The notes below the pieces were generated by a model. It did no database searches. It was not told the DNA's origin and saw only the letters and a program-made list of their open reading frames with translations. The position numbers and the translations under genes are program-made. Shown here in pieces: positions 7,980 through 15,824 of a DNA stretch of 64,000 nt (position 1 is its first letter; each line of letters opens with the position of its first letter). The DNA comes from a bacterium (lineage in GTDB: Bacteria; Armatimonadota; UBA5829): contig JAJFVF010000012.1 of the NCBI GenBank assembly GCA_021371935.1, positions 113,909-177,908 of the forward strand, given 5' to 3'.

Positions 7980-8234
7980 ATGAGAACCTTGAGCATCACA
8001 GCGCTGATCCTGATGGTTATCGGCGCTATAAACTGGCTGCTTATAGGTGTGTTCAATTTCAACCTGATAACAGCTATATTCGGCTATTCCACAGCCGGAA
8101 TAGTTGTTACACGCATACTCTATATACTGGTCGGTGTGGCTGGTCTGCATGGGATTTCCATGCTGACCAGACTGTCTGAGTCTCACGACGATGTATGCGT
8201 GCCTGGACACGCCAGGGCTGCAGGAATGCAATAG
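7980..8234 (+). CDS. DUF378-family small membrane protein
   Basis: 84 residues from ATG 7980, chosen because AGGGAG (7965-7970) is 9 bases upstream; a GTG three codons earlier touches that site. Two transmembrane helices (about 5-30 and 42-62) match the DUF378/YuzA pattern, including GAINWLLIGVFNFNLI and the second-helix ILYILVGVAGLHGI. The C-terminal 25 residues are soluble with one Cys. The function of this family is unknown; members are small inner-membrane proteins found in many phyla. It stands alone, diverging from the sigma-factor operon and followed by an inverted repeat. Confidence 0.8.
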   Translation: MRTLSITALILMVIGAINWLLIGVFNFNLITAIFGYSTAGIVVTRILYILVGVAGLHGISMLTRLSESHDDVCVPGHARAAGMQ

Positions 8235-8292
8235 TCTAGATATGAATCACTTCCAATCGAGCGCAGATATTACGCTTGATTTTGAAATAGTC

Positions 8293-8325
8293 GAAAGTGG
8301 AAAGCAAAATCAGCTTTCCACTTTC
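8293..8325 (+). terminator. Hairpin downstream of the DUF378 gene
   Basis: GAAAGTGGAAAGC (8293-8305) and GCTTTCCACTTTC (8313-8325) form a perfect 13-bp stem with a 7-base loop, about 60 bases after the stop codon. No real T-run follows, so it may be a weak terminator or an mRNA 3' stabiliser. Its arm contains GGAAAG units similar to the heptad repeat at 3962. Confidence 0.45.
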
Positions 8326-8414
8326 AGTATTTGGGGTGCAAAAAAGCTGTTACTTTTCTGCCTGCACGTTGTCCAACCTAATAGAACGAAAAAAGCACGA
8401 TGAGGTTGATGGCG

Positions 8415-9302
8415 ATGGAGTGCATAAAGATAAGAGATAAGTTGGGGTTTTATCTGGACGGCACACTCGACGAGCACACCCTTGAGCAGATGGAAGCTCA
8501 CCTTGCTCAGTGCGAGGAATGCAGGCGGGAACTGGCAGCAATGAAGACTCTGATCGATGCTGCCGGGGAAATAGAGACGGTTGAGCCGCCGCTGGGGCTG
8601 CGCGACAGAATTATACAGGCTGTGACAGATGAAAATCGGGCTGATCGAGCACAAGCAAAGGTCTCAAGCAAATTGGGCCTTATGGGCCGGCTGAGAAGTT
8701 GTGTGTCACCTGCGTGGATGCGCTGGGCAGCCGGGGCTGCAATTGCAGGCTGCGCGGCACTGGCTATCCTGATCGGAGCGCCGCATGAGCCCGCCCCAAA
8801 ACATATTGCGCGACAGATGCCAAAACCTGCTCAGACTATCTCTGAAAAATCTCAACCTCAGACTAAATCGACTGTTGTCGCAGAGTCACAGTACAGTGAG
8901 CCTGCCCAAGTTCAATCGACAGAAAAACCTGCGCGTCGTTATACGAAAAAGAATGGTGCCAACAAACGCAGAGTCATTATCGCTGACCACCCTGCAAAAT
9001 CACTGACTTCACATGCCGTACAAGCTCGATTGACCATACCGACAGGCAAAAAAGATACTGAAGACAAAGCCGACACGGACGCACAGGACACTGAAATTGC
9101 AGCGGCACAGACAGCATCTGCCGAAACATCCGCAAATGCCGAACCTGTCAATGAGCAGCCGATTGCTATAAAGGTTGCTGCCGCTCCAGTGTTCGATAAT
9201 GAAAAAATTCAAGAGATGATGCAGCAGGCGAAGATGCAGGCGGAGATGAGAAAAAGTCGAAATTCGCGCGCGATGGTTAACATTGTGAGCACAAGGTTTT
9301 AG
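8415..9302 (+). CDS. Anti-sigma-factor-like protein with zf-HC2 domain, orphan
   Basis: 295 residues from ATG 8415 (GAGG at 8404-8407 fits this start better than the ATGs at 8400 and 8409). Residues 1-40 form a ZAS/zf-HC2 finger with the HLAQCEECRREL pattern (H-x3-C-x2-C). A single membrane helix follows near residues 105-122 (WAAGAAIAGCAALAILIG), then about 170 residues of Pro/Ala/Thr/Lys-rich low-complexity periplasmic sequence and a short final helix (NEKIQEMMQQAKMQAEMRKSRNS). No sigma factor gene is adjacent, so its partner is unknown; the ECF factor at 7101 already has its own. It is 13 bases upstream of the large surface-protein gene and probably co-transcribed with it. Confidence 0.7.
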   Translation: MECIKIRDKLGFYLDGTLDEHTLEQMEAHLAQCEECRRELAAMKTLIDAAGEIETVEPPLGLRDRIIQAVTDENRADRAQAKVSSKLGLMGRLRSCVSPAWMRWAAGAAIAGCAALAILIGAPHEPAPKHIARQMPKPAQTISEKSQPQTKSTVVAESQYSEPAQVQSTEKPARRYTKKNGANKRRVIIADHPAKSLTSHAVQARLTIPTGKKDTEDKADTDAQDTEIAAAQTASAETSANAEPVNEQPIAIKVAAAPVFDNEKIQEMMQQAKMQAEMRKSRNSRAMVNIVSTRF

Positions 9303-9315
9303 GGTTGGAGAAGGA

Positions 9316-11844
9316 ATGAGAAGGATTGCATACATAATCCTGATAATGTTCTTGCTGACAGGGCTGACTGCAATCTCGATGAATGCGGAGGAAACCGCAT
9401 CATCAGAGGGCATGTTGTCGAATATGGCCCTGCGCTTGAGTTCGTCCTCCACTCTATCAAGCATAATGTATATGTCTGAAAATTCGTTGACGTCGACTTC
9501 AAATTCCACCAATTCGCTGTCGAGCGCGCTGAAAAAGGATAACTATCTGATGCTTCAGAATGCCGACCTCGGATTGGGCAAACTCAAGCTAAAACTTGGA
9601 TTTCAGGATATTGGCGAGGATTTCGATGGTTCTGATTCCCTGCGCAGTTCAAATGCAATAGCCAATGATGCGCTCAATCAGATACAAAAAGAAAAGGGCA
9701 TCAAGAGAATGAACTTCAGCGGAGAGATGCCGACATCCGGCCTGAGTTTCTTGTTCAACCAGATTGACGATGCCAATGATTACATCAGAAACTGGATGCT
9801 CGGCTACAAGGTCGGCGGTCTCGGCTTCACATACACTTCGAGTGATGTCGGCAATGATTTCGACCGGTTCACCGATCTCAAAGAATCCAACAGAGCACAG
9901 CTCGCCAATCAAATCGGAACCAAGCGCACTCAATATGCCGTGCAATACGGCGCAGGACCAACCAATTCAGCCTTAAGCAGTCTGTGCATGTCTCAGATTG
10001 ACAGCGAAAACGGCGTGCTTACACAAAACTCCGGAGACATTAACGTCGGCAGCGTCAAAGTGCATGCATATGTTCGCGATGCGGATCCCACGTTCGACCA
10101 GTTCAAAGCCATGAACAACGATGACCGCACCCAATTGGCACTCAATGCACGCAGACAGTTCGATCCGAGCGTGCAATCATCAAGCGTGACAGGCACCGAT
10201 AAGTCGAAAGTCACCAGTGAAACCGGTCTGGACCGCGCCAATTATTCCGTCGAGGTTGCCACGGGTCAAGTAAGCACATGGCTGTCATATCTCGGCCTGA
10301 ATTCGACGAATGGTGATTTGAGTCGAGGTGCAGTTACGATGAAAGGCAAAAACTTCGGTCTGTATTTTAACCATCATGACATCGACAGCAAGTTTACAAA
10401 GCTCAGCAGTCTACAGCCGGTGGAAGTAAGCAACTTCGGCAACGAATACGGTATGTCCCGCTCCGGCGCAGGCGGCACTTTCAAACTGGGGTTTGGTGAA
10501 CTTGCGCTCAACACAGTTAATATCAAAGACAATGATGGCGCATCCATATCCAAGCAGAGTCTCGGTTTCAAAAACACTGCCCTTAAAGTAAATATCAATC
10601 ATCAAAATATAGACCCGGACTTCGACAGGATTTCCGACCTTTCCACCATAGATAAGGCCGATATGGTCGATGATGACAGCGGTTATAGGTGGTCCGATTA
10701 CTCAGTCAACTTCCAAGCGACAAAAGTTCTCAACATAGACTCATATGTATATGATTCTGTGAACCATACTACCGGTGACAGTCGGAACCAGAACAGACTT
10801 TCTTTGAAGTATGCTGCCGACGGCAATTCCACGTATATGATGGACGTAATAAACGTTGATTATGGTAATGGAGATTTCGTCAACACACAATCATTGGGAA
10901 TGAGCAAGAAAGTAACCGGCAACCTGGCTGTGGTGACCAAAATTGCACGCATCACCAGAGACTCGGATGACACTACTACTGCAGGCACGCTTGGGTTTGA
11001 CTGGTCAGTCGGGAAGAAACTGACTGTCTCGGCAAATATCTCTAATGCGAACAGCGGTATCAATGATTTGCAGAAAAATAGAAAAGTGGCCTTGAACGGC
11101 CTGATCGCGAAACAGTTTTTGTTCTTTAAGAACATCACTGTCGGCACGGGAATGAACACTACCAGCCTTAAGGGCAGCCAGACAGCATGCGACAATGCAT
11201 TCAAGATGCAGACCGGCGTGATTGGCAATGGAACATTTATGATCGACAATTCGGACAAGATAAACCGCAATACGGGACTGTATAACAACTCCCGAATAAT
11301 CAAATATGAGTCCGATGCAGACAAAAAGAAACCTCTGCATGTCAAGATGCTCAGGCAGAATGTGGTCACATCCACAACCACATCTGTGGACAAACGCAGC
11401 TACAGCGCCGAATTGCTTCTGAGCAAAAGCTCAAGCTTTACGTATAAAGATCAACTCGCGGATACCAACTCTGCAGGAACTATTTCGACTATCGCAGAAA
11501 ACGCATACCAAATCAATCATAAGCTCAGCGAAAAGCTCAACATAACCGCCGATTATACAACACAGATCAATGCCACGACCAATAAGTGGGCACACATAAT
11601 GGGCATGGGCTTTGCGGGCAAGCTGAGCAACAACACCGATGTAGAAGTGTATTACGGCATATGCCATATAGCGGATGCCGATGGTGCAAACTCGGGCGTA
11701 TATAAGATCAAATACAATCGTAAGCTGGATGATAACCACTATATATCGTTCTCCACCCAGAGGAAGTCGGACTGCGATGCCACAATAGATGTCGACGAAG
11801 GCCGGACCATAGCAAGGCTTGATTTCAAGACCATCTTCCATTAA
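9316..11844 (+). CDS. Large exported repeat protein, likely outer-membrane beta-barrel, unknown function
   Basis: 842 residues with a signal peptide (about 1-24). The body is rich in Ser, Asn, Thr and Asp with alternating strand-like patterns. A diverged motif recurs about every 80-130 residues: DIGEDFDGSDSLRSSN (near 98), DVGNDFDRFTDLKESN (near 177), DADPTFDQFKAMNNDD (near 255), DIDSKFTKLSSLQ (near 355) and NIDPDFDRISDLSTID (near 434). Each begins a strand pair, so the first two thirds are built from tandem copies of one beta unit. The last third has regular long strands and ends in ARLDFKTIFH, close to the aromatic C-terminal signal of barrel proteins. GAAGG or GGAG sites precede the start. 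I do not recognise the family. Its only near neighbour is the orphan anti-sigma-like gene. Confidence 0.75.
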   Translation: MRRIAYIILIMFLLTGLTAISMNAEETASSEGMLSNMALRLSSSSTLSSIMYMSENSLTSTSNSTNSLSSALKKDNYLMLQNADLGLGKLKLKLGFQDIGEDFDGSDSLRSSNAIANDALNQIQKEKGIKRMNFSGEMPTSGLSFLFNQIDDANDYIRNWMLGYKVGGLGFTYTSSDVGNDFDRFTDLKESNRAQLANQIGTKRTQYAVQYGAGPTNSALSSLCMSQIDSENGVLTQNSGDINVGSVKVHAYVRDADPTFDQFKAMNNDDRTQLALNARRQFDPSVQSSSVTGTDKSKVTSETGLDRANYSVEVATGQVSTWLSYLGLNSTNGDLSRGAVTMKGKNFGLYFNHHDIDSKFTKLSSLQPVEVSNFGNEYGMSRSGAGGTFKLGFGELALNTVNIKDNDGASISKQSLGFKNTALKVNINHQNIDPDFDRISDLSTIDKADMVDDDSGYRWSDYSVNFQATKVLNIDSYVYDSVNHTTGDSRNQNRLSLKYAADGNSTYMMDVINVDYGNGDFVNTQSLGMSKKVTGNLAVVTKIARITRDSDDTTTAGTLGFDWSVGKKLTVSANISNANSGINDLQKNRKVALNGLIAKQFLFFKNITVGTGMNTTSLKGSQTACDNAFKMQTGVIGNGTFMIDNSDKINRNTGLYNNSRIIKYESDADKKKPLHVKMLRQNVVTSTTTSVDKRSYSAELLLSKSSSFTYKDQLADTNSAGTISTIAENAYQINHKLSEKLNITADYTTQINATTNKWAHIMGMGFAGKLSNNTDVEVYYGICHIADADGANSGVYKIKYNRKLDDNHYISFSTQRKSDCDATIDVDEGRTIARLDFKTIFH

Positions 11845-11912
11845 ATTTGCGCCACAGAGGAAGAATGACTCCGGTAGTATAACTCTATTCTATTATTTCA
11901 TTTGCCGATAGA

Positions 11913-12716
11913 TTGGAGTTGGAATTGGAGATAGTATGTCCTGCTTGGTTTCCCGGTGTCGAGCGGCTGGCCGATGCCATACCTCTGCTGGCAGATCAGG
12001 GAGTGACTGCGGTGGAGATCGGTGTGCAATTCTCGGATTACTTCGATCACCATGATGGCACGCAATTGCAGGCTTTGCTCTCCGAACTGTCGCGTTCGGG
12101 AGTCAGGGTTCACTCCGTGCATTCCCCATTTGGACCGTCATTTGATATATCGAGCCCGAATGATGATATTCACGACCGTGGTGTGGACGGACTGATTGAG
12201 ACCATAGAGCTTGCAAACCTTTTGGATGCAAAAAAAGTGATTGCTCATGCAAGCGATGCGCTCTCACATGGCAAGAGCCGTCATTTTGACAGAGCGCGTG
12301 GTGTGCTCAAAGAAGTCGCTGCCATTGCAAGCGAGTCTGATATAGTGATTGCAATCGAGAATTTGCCTCCAGGTTATCTTTGCCATACACCGGATGAACT
12401 TAATGCACTGCTGGATGACATCGATCCCAACTCCGTCGCAATATGCTTCGACAGTGGACATGCAAACCTGTCTGGACATTTTGAAGAATTTGCAAAAGCG
12501 CTGCTGCCCAATGCAGTGGCAACTCATCTGCATGACAATGATGGAACAGGCGACCAGCATAGATTTCCCGGCGAAGGCAATATAAACTGGCATCAGCTCG
12601 CTGCAATATACCGTCAGTCGGGCAGCGAGGCTAGCATTATGCTGGAATGCAAGCCTCCTGAAAATATGGCATGGAGCGAGGCTTTTCAGCAGTTTAGGTC
12701 ACAATGGGAAGAATAA
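11913..12716 (+). CDS. Sugar phosphate isomerase/epimerase-like TIM-barrel protein
   Basis: Up to 267 residues of the xylose-isomerase-like TIM-barrel (AP_endonuc_2) superfamily. Visible are the early GVTAVEIGVQ strand, SVHSPFGP (strand 2-3), KVIAHASD, IAIENLPPG (metal-binding Glu), ICFDSGHANLSGH (DxGH, metal ligands) and ATHLHDNDGTGDQHRFPGEGNINW (HxHDN plus the GxG loop), ending IMLECKPP. These bind a divalent metal and isomerise or epimerise sugars or related polyols; the substrate is unknown. No ATG is available: TTG codons at 11913, 11919 and 11925 are candidates, and GGAG at 11915-11918 fits the last one best. It is not in an operon with its neighbours. Confidence 0.82.
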   Translation: MELELEIVCPAWFPGVERLADAIPLLADQGVTAVEIGVQFSDYFDHHDGTQLQALLSELSRSGVRVHSVHSPFGPSFDISSPNDDIHDRGVDGLIETIELANLLDAKKVIAHASDALSHGKSRHFDRARGVLKEVAAIASESDIVIAIENLPPGYLCHTPDELNALLDDIDPNSVAICFDSGHANLSGHFEEFAKALLPNAVATHLHDNDGTGDQHRFPGEGNINWHQLAAIYRQSGSEASIMLECKPPENMAWSEAFQQFRSQWEE

Positions 12717-12769
12717 AGATACGTATACGCATCCGGGCACGATAAGATATCGCACACTCTGACGAAAAG

Positions 12770-13102
12770 CTATATCGTGAGCACCTGATGTTTGGCTAGA
12801 ATTTCTATAATCCGAGCCATACCGTCTACAACCCCGACTGCCATTTCATCTTCAAGACCGAAATATTCTATACACGTCCGGCATGATACTATCTCGACGC
12901 CACGATCTTGAAGAGTCTTGAGATATTCGAGCGTGTCCGAGTTACCTGCCGCATTCTTAACGCCGCTGTTCCACAACACTATATATTTCGGCAGATCTTC
13001 GCGGTCTCCCAGAATCCTGAGAAAATTGCCCAATAGAATATGGCCGAGCTTCTCATCCGGCGATCCCATCGATTGCGAACCAATCAGTACCACATCATTC
13101 AT
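12770..13102 (-). CDS. DsrE/YedF-like small sulfur-relay protein
   Basis: 110 residues from ATG 13102, with GAGGG 9 bases upstream; an ATG three codons earlier would touch that site. It matches the C-terminal DsrE-like half of the YedF family: DVVLIGSQSMGSPDEKLGHILLGNFLRIL, IVLWNSGVK, LKTLQDRGVEIVSCRTCIEYFGLEDEMAVG and a final IIEILAKHQVLTI. The CRTC pair is the conserved cysteine site. YedF-type proteins usually carry an N-terminal SirA/TusA domain and occur with selenium genes; here the SirA half is absent and no sel genes are nearby. Role in sulfur transfer is inferred. Confidence 0.72.
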   Translation of the reverse strand: MNDVVLIGSQSMGSPDEKLGHILLGNFLRILGDREDLPKYIVLWNSGVKNAAGNSDTLEYLKTLQDRGVEIVSCRTCIEYFGLEDEMAVGVVDGMARIIEILAKHQVLTI

Positions 13103-13247
13103 ATGTTGCATCCCTCAAGTGAGCTGTGATATGCAAATACTTTAACTGGCTGCCTGCAAAACTCCTGCAAAAAAGTTGTGTGAATGCCTGATAAATCATG
13201 GCACAACTATAGTGGCACAAACAACCATCTTTTCCTCCTTCCCTCCG

Positions 13248-13281
13248 GGCTTCGCAGTCTTACTGACGGAGCCTTTTTTTT
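13248..13281 (+). terminator. Orphan intrinsic terminator before the lacI-like gene
   Basis: GGCTTCGCAGT, loop CTT, then ACTGACGGAGCC (one bulged A) forms an 11-bp hairpin followed directly by eight T residues (13274-13281) on the plus strand. The nearest plus-strand gene ends more than 500 bases upstream, so it either protects against readthrough or ends a short untranslated transcript lying in 13112-13247. Confidence 0.65.
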
Positions 13282-13286
13282 CACTA

Positions 13287-13335
13287 TTGACAGCCGGACT
13301 TTTTTTTGGCATGATATTTCCTGGAACCGGTTCCA
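13287..13335 (+). promoter_or_regulatory. Promoter and palindromic operator of the lacI-like gene
   Basis: TTGACA (13287-13292) is followed after 17 bases by the weak -10 candidate CATGAT (13310-13315). Immediately downstream lies TGGAACCGGTTCCA (13322-13335), a perfect 14-bp palindrome with the central CG typical of LacI-family operators, covering the expected start of transcription. The regulator encoded 26 bases further on probably represses its own gene. Confidence 0.65.
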
Positions 13336-13361
13336 CAACAATAATAAACGTGGTGAAGTAG

Positions 13362-14405
13362 TTGGACAAACATATAGGTCCAAGCATCGAGGACGTCGCC
13401 AGGCATGCAGGAGTTGGAAAAGGTACTGTTTCACGAGTCCTCAACAATATGCCGGGAGTGTCCAATGCAACTGCAGCCAAAGTGCGGCAGGCTATGAATG
13501 AACTCGGTTACAGCCCTAATGTGCAGGCAAGGCGGCTGGCAAGAAATGTCTCTGATCTGATCTGCTTTGTCCTTTCTAATCGTGATTTTCTGCATGAATT
13601 TCATTCGATGGTGCTCAAAGGCGTTGAAGACTACTGCTCAAGTGCAGACAGAGACCTGGTCTTCGTGTTGTGGCGGTATGAACTGGAACCGCTTCCAGAT
13701 GTGGTCGTGCCGCCGAGAATCGTGGCCGGGCGCGGCAGTGTAGACGGAGTGGTGCTGGCCGGCGAAAATCATATCGATTGTGTGAAGATGATAGCCGGGC
13801 TTGGAGTGCCATGCGTATCTATGGGCAATAATCTGGTCGGATGCAAGTCTATGTCCGAAGTGGACTCGGTCTGGTATGACGAGGCTACAGGCACTCGCGA
13901 GGCCATTAGGTATCTCGCGGAGATGGGTCATAGACACATTCGGTTTCTGGCCAGTATGTCTCTGCCATGGTTTGCTCGAAATTACAGAGCATTCAGCGAC
14001 GCAATGCTTGACCTCGGCCTTGCACCGATGGCGACATGCGTCAATGACACTATCGATTATGCGGAGATTGCTGAACGAGGAGTCGCGGAGATATTAAGCT
14101 CAGATACCCCAACAACGGCGATCTTTGCCGGTAATGACACAATCGCCGCCGGTGTGATTCAGTCACTTAAAAGGCGAGGCATAATAGTTCCACGTGATAT
14201 GAGTGTCATTGGGTTCGATGATGCACCAAGATGTATGGAGATCGACCCTAACATTACGACTGTTCAGGTTCCGAAGGAAAAACTCGGCGCTGAATGCGCC
14301 AGGTTCCTGATTCAGAAAATATCGAGCAACGAACCGGTTACAGGCGCTCGAGTTATACCGACAAAGCTTGTAATCAGACATTCCTGCTCGCTGGCGAAGA
14401 TGTAG
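13362..14405 (+). CDS. LacI-family transcriptional regulator
   Basis: 347 residues starting with TTG at 13362. The N-terminal helix-turn-helix is canonical: SIEDVARHAGVGKGTVSRVLNNMPGVSNATAAKVRQAMNELGYSPNVQARRLA (residues 5-57), including the hinge helix. The rest is a periplasmic-binding-like effector domain with GVDGVVLAG-like strands, HRHIRFLA, TAIFAGNDTIAAGVIQSLKRRG and MSVIGFDDAP. These regulators bind a sugar or nucleoside and leave or join the operator. The target genes are not obvious: the next genes are on the other strand. A perfect palindrome at 13322 just upstream is the likely self-operator, and a hairpin at 14407 follows the stop. Confidence 0.93.
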   Translation: MDKHIGPSIEDVARHAGVGKGTVSRVLNNMPGVSNATAAKVRQAMNELGYSPNVQARRLARNVSDLICFVLSNRDFLHEFHSMVLKGVEDYCSSADRDLVFVLWRYELEPLPDVVVPPRIVAGRGSVDGVVLAGENHIDCVKMIAGLGVPCVSMGNNLVGCKSMSEVDSVWYDEATGTREAIRYLAEMGHRHIRFLASMSLPWFARNYRAFSDAMLDLGLAPMATCVNDTIDYAEIAERGVAEILSSDTPTTAIFAGNDTIAAGVIQSLKRRGIIVPRDMSVIGFDDAPRCMEIDPNITTVQVPKEKLGAECARFLIQKISSNEPVTGARVIPTKLVIRHSCSLAKM

Positions 14406-14406
14406 G

Positions 14407-14433
14407 GCAAATCCTCCCCCCTCTGGGATTTGC
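14407..14433 (+). terminator. Hairpin after the lacI-like gene
   Basis: GCAAATCC (14407-14414) pairs with GGATTTGC (14426-14433) directly after the stop codon. There is no T-run, so termination is uncertain. It is followed by the first 8-bp arm GGGCGGAG (14440-14447) that pairs with CTCCGCCC (14534-14541) around the double-hairpin repeat. Confidence 0.45.
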
Positions 14434-14451
14434 GCTATTGGGCGGAGCACA

Positions 14452-14532
14452 CTAACCCGGATTATGCGCTTACCGCATAATCCGGGTCTCTGAGAGCATT
14501 ATTCACGTTTCTCGTGAATAATGCGGACTAAT
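14452..14532 (+). repeat. Double-hairpin dispersed repeat, copy 2 (best conserved)
   Basis: Two perfect hairpins in tandem: CCCGGATTATGCG-cttac-CGCATAATCCGGG (13-bp stem), a TCTCTGAGA spacer, then GCATTATTCACG-tttct-CGTGAATAATGC (12-bp stem). The ends CTAAcCCG/GCGGaCTAA are themselves inverted, and an outer pair GGGCGGAG/CTCCGCCC (14440-14447, 14534-14541) encloses the whole. The TAG stop codon of the DehI-like gene (14528-14530, minus strand) lies inside the repeat end. Confidence 0.9.
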
Positions 14533-15334
14533 ACTCCGCCCATCTCTCCTCTAGCGCATGTTTATCCCTTTCGCTCTTCTCACCGACTATGAATCCATTT
14601 CTCAACATAGTCGCGACAACGATTGTGTCAGCGGACATCTCGCTGCAACGACGTATGGATCGCTCCGCCTCATGATCGTTAATCCGAAGCCTGGACTCTG
14701 ATGCACTCAGGTCGATGCTTTCGGACAAAAACTCCGCTCTATACATTGCGTACTGTGTCTTTTCGACAAAGCCGTGCACGTTGCCGATCTCTTTAGTCAC
14801 TAATGCCGCATAATCCGGCCATTTCGCCAGTGCGCTATATAATAGAGGCGAAGTGCAGGCGCTATAACTTTTGTTTGGAAGATCAATTTTGCTCAGACAT
14901 AGTGGTACATCCATATTGGAAGAGGAGTCGATATGCGCATCAACAGGCATATTGGCTGAGTATTGTCGTGCGATCCATCGCTGTGCAAGAGCCGCAAGAA
15001 TTGCGAAAATCGGTTCAAAAGTATAAAAGACTTCCACTACATATTTGATCTGCCTGGCCTGCTCGCGGCTGTATTTGTTTGCTAGATAGGATAAGTTATT
15101 CGGGCAGGGCAAAAGGCTCATCTCTATGCTTTTGCAAAGTTGGGCTGCAGCGCAATGAATGTGGTTGGTGTCAAGCGAGTAGTGGATCGACCGCAAAAAT
15201 GACTCGAGGCAGCCTTTACGTGATGCCAGTATATGAAGAATATCACCCGCGAAAGCGCTGCCGACCCTGCGCAAGATTATATCGAGGATCGCAAAATTTG
15301 CGTCAACACGGCCAATTTGCCAAGGCATATGCAT
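14528..15334 (-). CDS. DehI-family haloacid dehalogenase-like protein
   Basis: 268 residues. As I recall DehI (group I 2-haloacid dehalogenase), it is made of two related helical halves, and this protein lines up with both: FAILDIILRRVGSAFAGDILHILAS with the first-half start, RQIKYVVEVFYTFEPIFAILAALAQRW with the end of the first half, and PLLYSALAKWPDYAALVTKEI with the LANWPKVL block of the second half. Group I dehalogenases attack C2 of D- and L-2-haloacids with an activated water. Members also occur without shown dehalogenase activity, so the substrate is unsure. Start codon has no clear binding site; no earlier start exists in frame after the TAA upstream. It is bracketed on both sides by direct copies of the double-hairpin repeat. 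Confidence 0.6.
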   Translation of the reverse strand: MHMPWQIGRVDANFAILDIILRRVGSAFAGDILHILASRKGCLESFLRSIHYSLDTNHIHCAAAQLCKSIEMSLLPCPNNLSYLANKYSREQARQIKYVVEVFYTFEPIFAILAALAQRWIARQYSANMPVDAHIDSSSNMDVPLCLSKIDLPNKSYSACTSPLLYSALAKWPDYAALVTKEIGNVHGFVEKTQYAMYRAEFLSESIDLSASESRLRINDHEAERSIRRCSEMSADTIVVATMLRNGFIVGEKSERDKHALEERWAEY

Positions 15335-15444
15335 CTTATCGGTTTCCCGCCATTTGCCGCCAACCTGACCTCGGCAGTCGAATTATTGGCCCGTGTAGCA
15401 CTCTTTTACCTGCCGTGCGTGCTTTCCAAACAAATAATTCATTT

Positions 15445-15522
15445 CGCCCGGATTATGCGCTTACCGCATAATCCGAGTCTCTGAGAGCATTATTCACGTT
15501 CCTCGTGAATAATGCGGGCTAG
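15445..15522 (+). repeat. Double-hairpin dispersed repeat, copy 3
   Basis: Nearly identical to the copy at 14452 and in the same orientation: CCGGATTATGCG-cttac-CGCATAATCC, spacer TCTCTGAGA, then GCATTATTCACG-ttcct-CGTGAATAATGC, ending GCGGGCTAG. The second-stem loop differs by one base and the first stem has one mismatch. The TAG stop of the YtxH gene (15519-15521, minus strand) is the repeat end itself. With copy 2 it brackets the DehI-like gene as direct repeats about 1 kb apart. Confidence 0.9.
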
Positions 15523-15725
15523 ATCGCTTGTTTGATTGCACCCACCTTCTCATGAGCCTTCCGCCCCGCTTTCGTGGCTGCACTTCTCACCCTTGTGCGA
15601 GTCGAATGTGCAGCTTCCTTTATTATATTTCGAGCTTTAGCTCCTTCTACAGGCGCAAACATAAGCGCGCATGCGCCACCTATCACCATCCCGGTCAGAA
15701 TTCCGGTTATAAAGTCCCTTTTCAT
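15519..15725 (-). CDS. YtxH-domain small membrane protein
   Basis: 68 residues beginning MKRDFITGILTGMVIGGACALMFAP, the diagnostic Gly-rich single helix of YtxH/YtjA-type proteins, followed by EGAKARNIIKEAAHSTRTRVRSAATKAG, a basic amphipathic helix. Start ATG 15725. YtxH proteins are small general-stress or envelope-associated proteins with unknown biochemistry. Its stop codon TAG is provided by the end of the double-hairpin repeat at 15445-15522, so that structure forms the 3' end of its message. Confidence 0.85.
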   Translation of the reverse strand: MKRDFITGILTGMVIGGACALMFAPVEGAKARNIIKEAAHSTRTRVRSAATKAGRKAHEKVGAIKQAI

Positions 15726-15824
15726 GTCACTACCCCCCTATTTGTCTTGCGAGTGATATACCGCAATGAGAGGCAAACATAACGTCGATTGGCCTGACAA
15801 GTTACCGGGGATAATCAACACACT

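Noticed and set aside
7801..7983. 60-residue frame upstream of the DUF378 gene
   Set aside because: No ribosome binding site or motif and overlap with the SD of the next gene.
14440..15530. Composite transposon around the DehI-like gene
   Set aside because: No transposase in or near the flanking elements, and no target-site duplication could be found by eye; only a repeat-bracketed arrangement is claimed.
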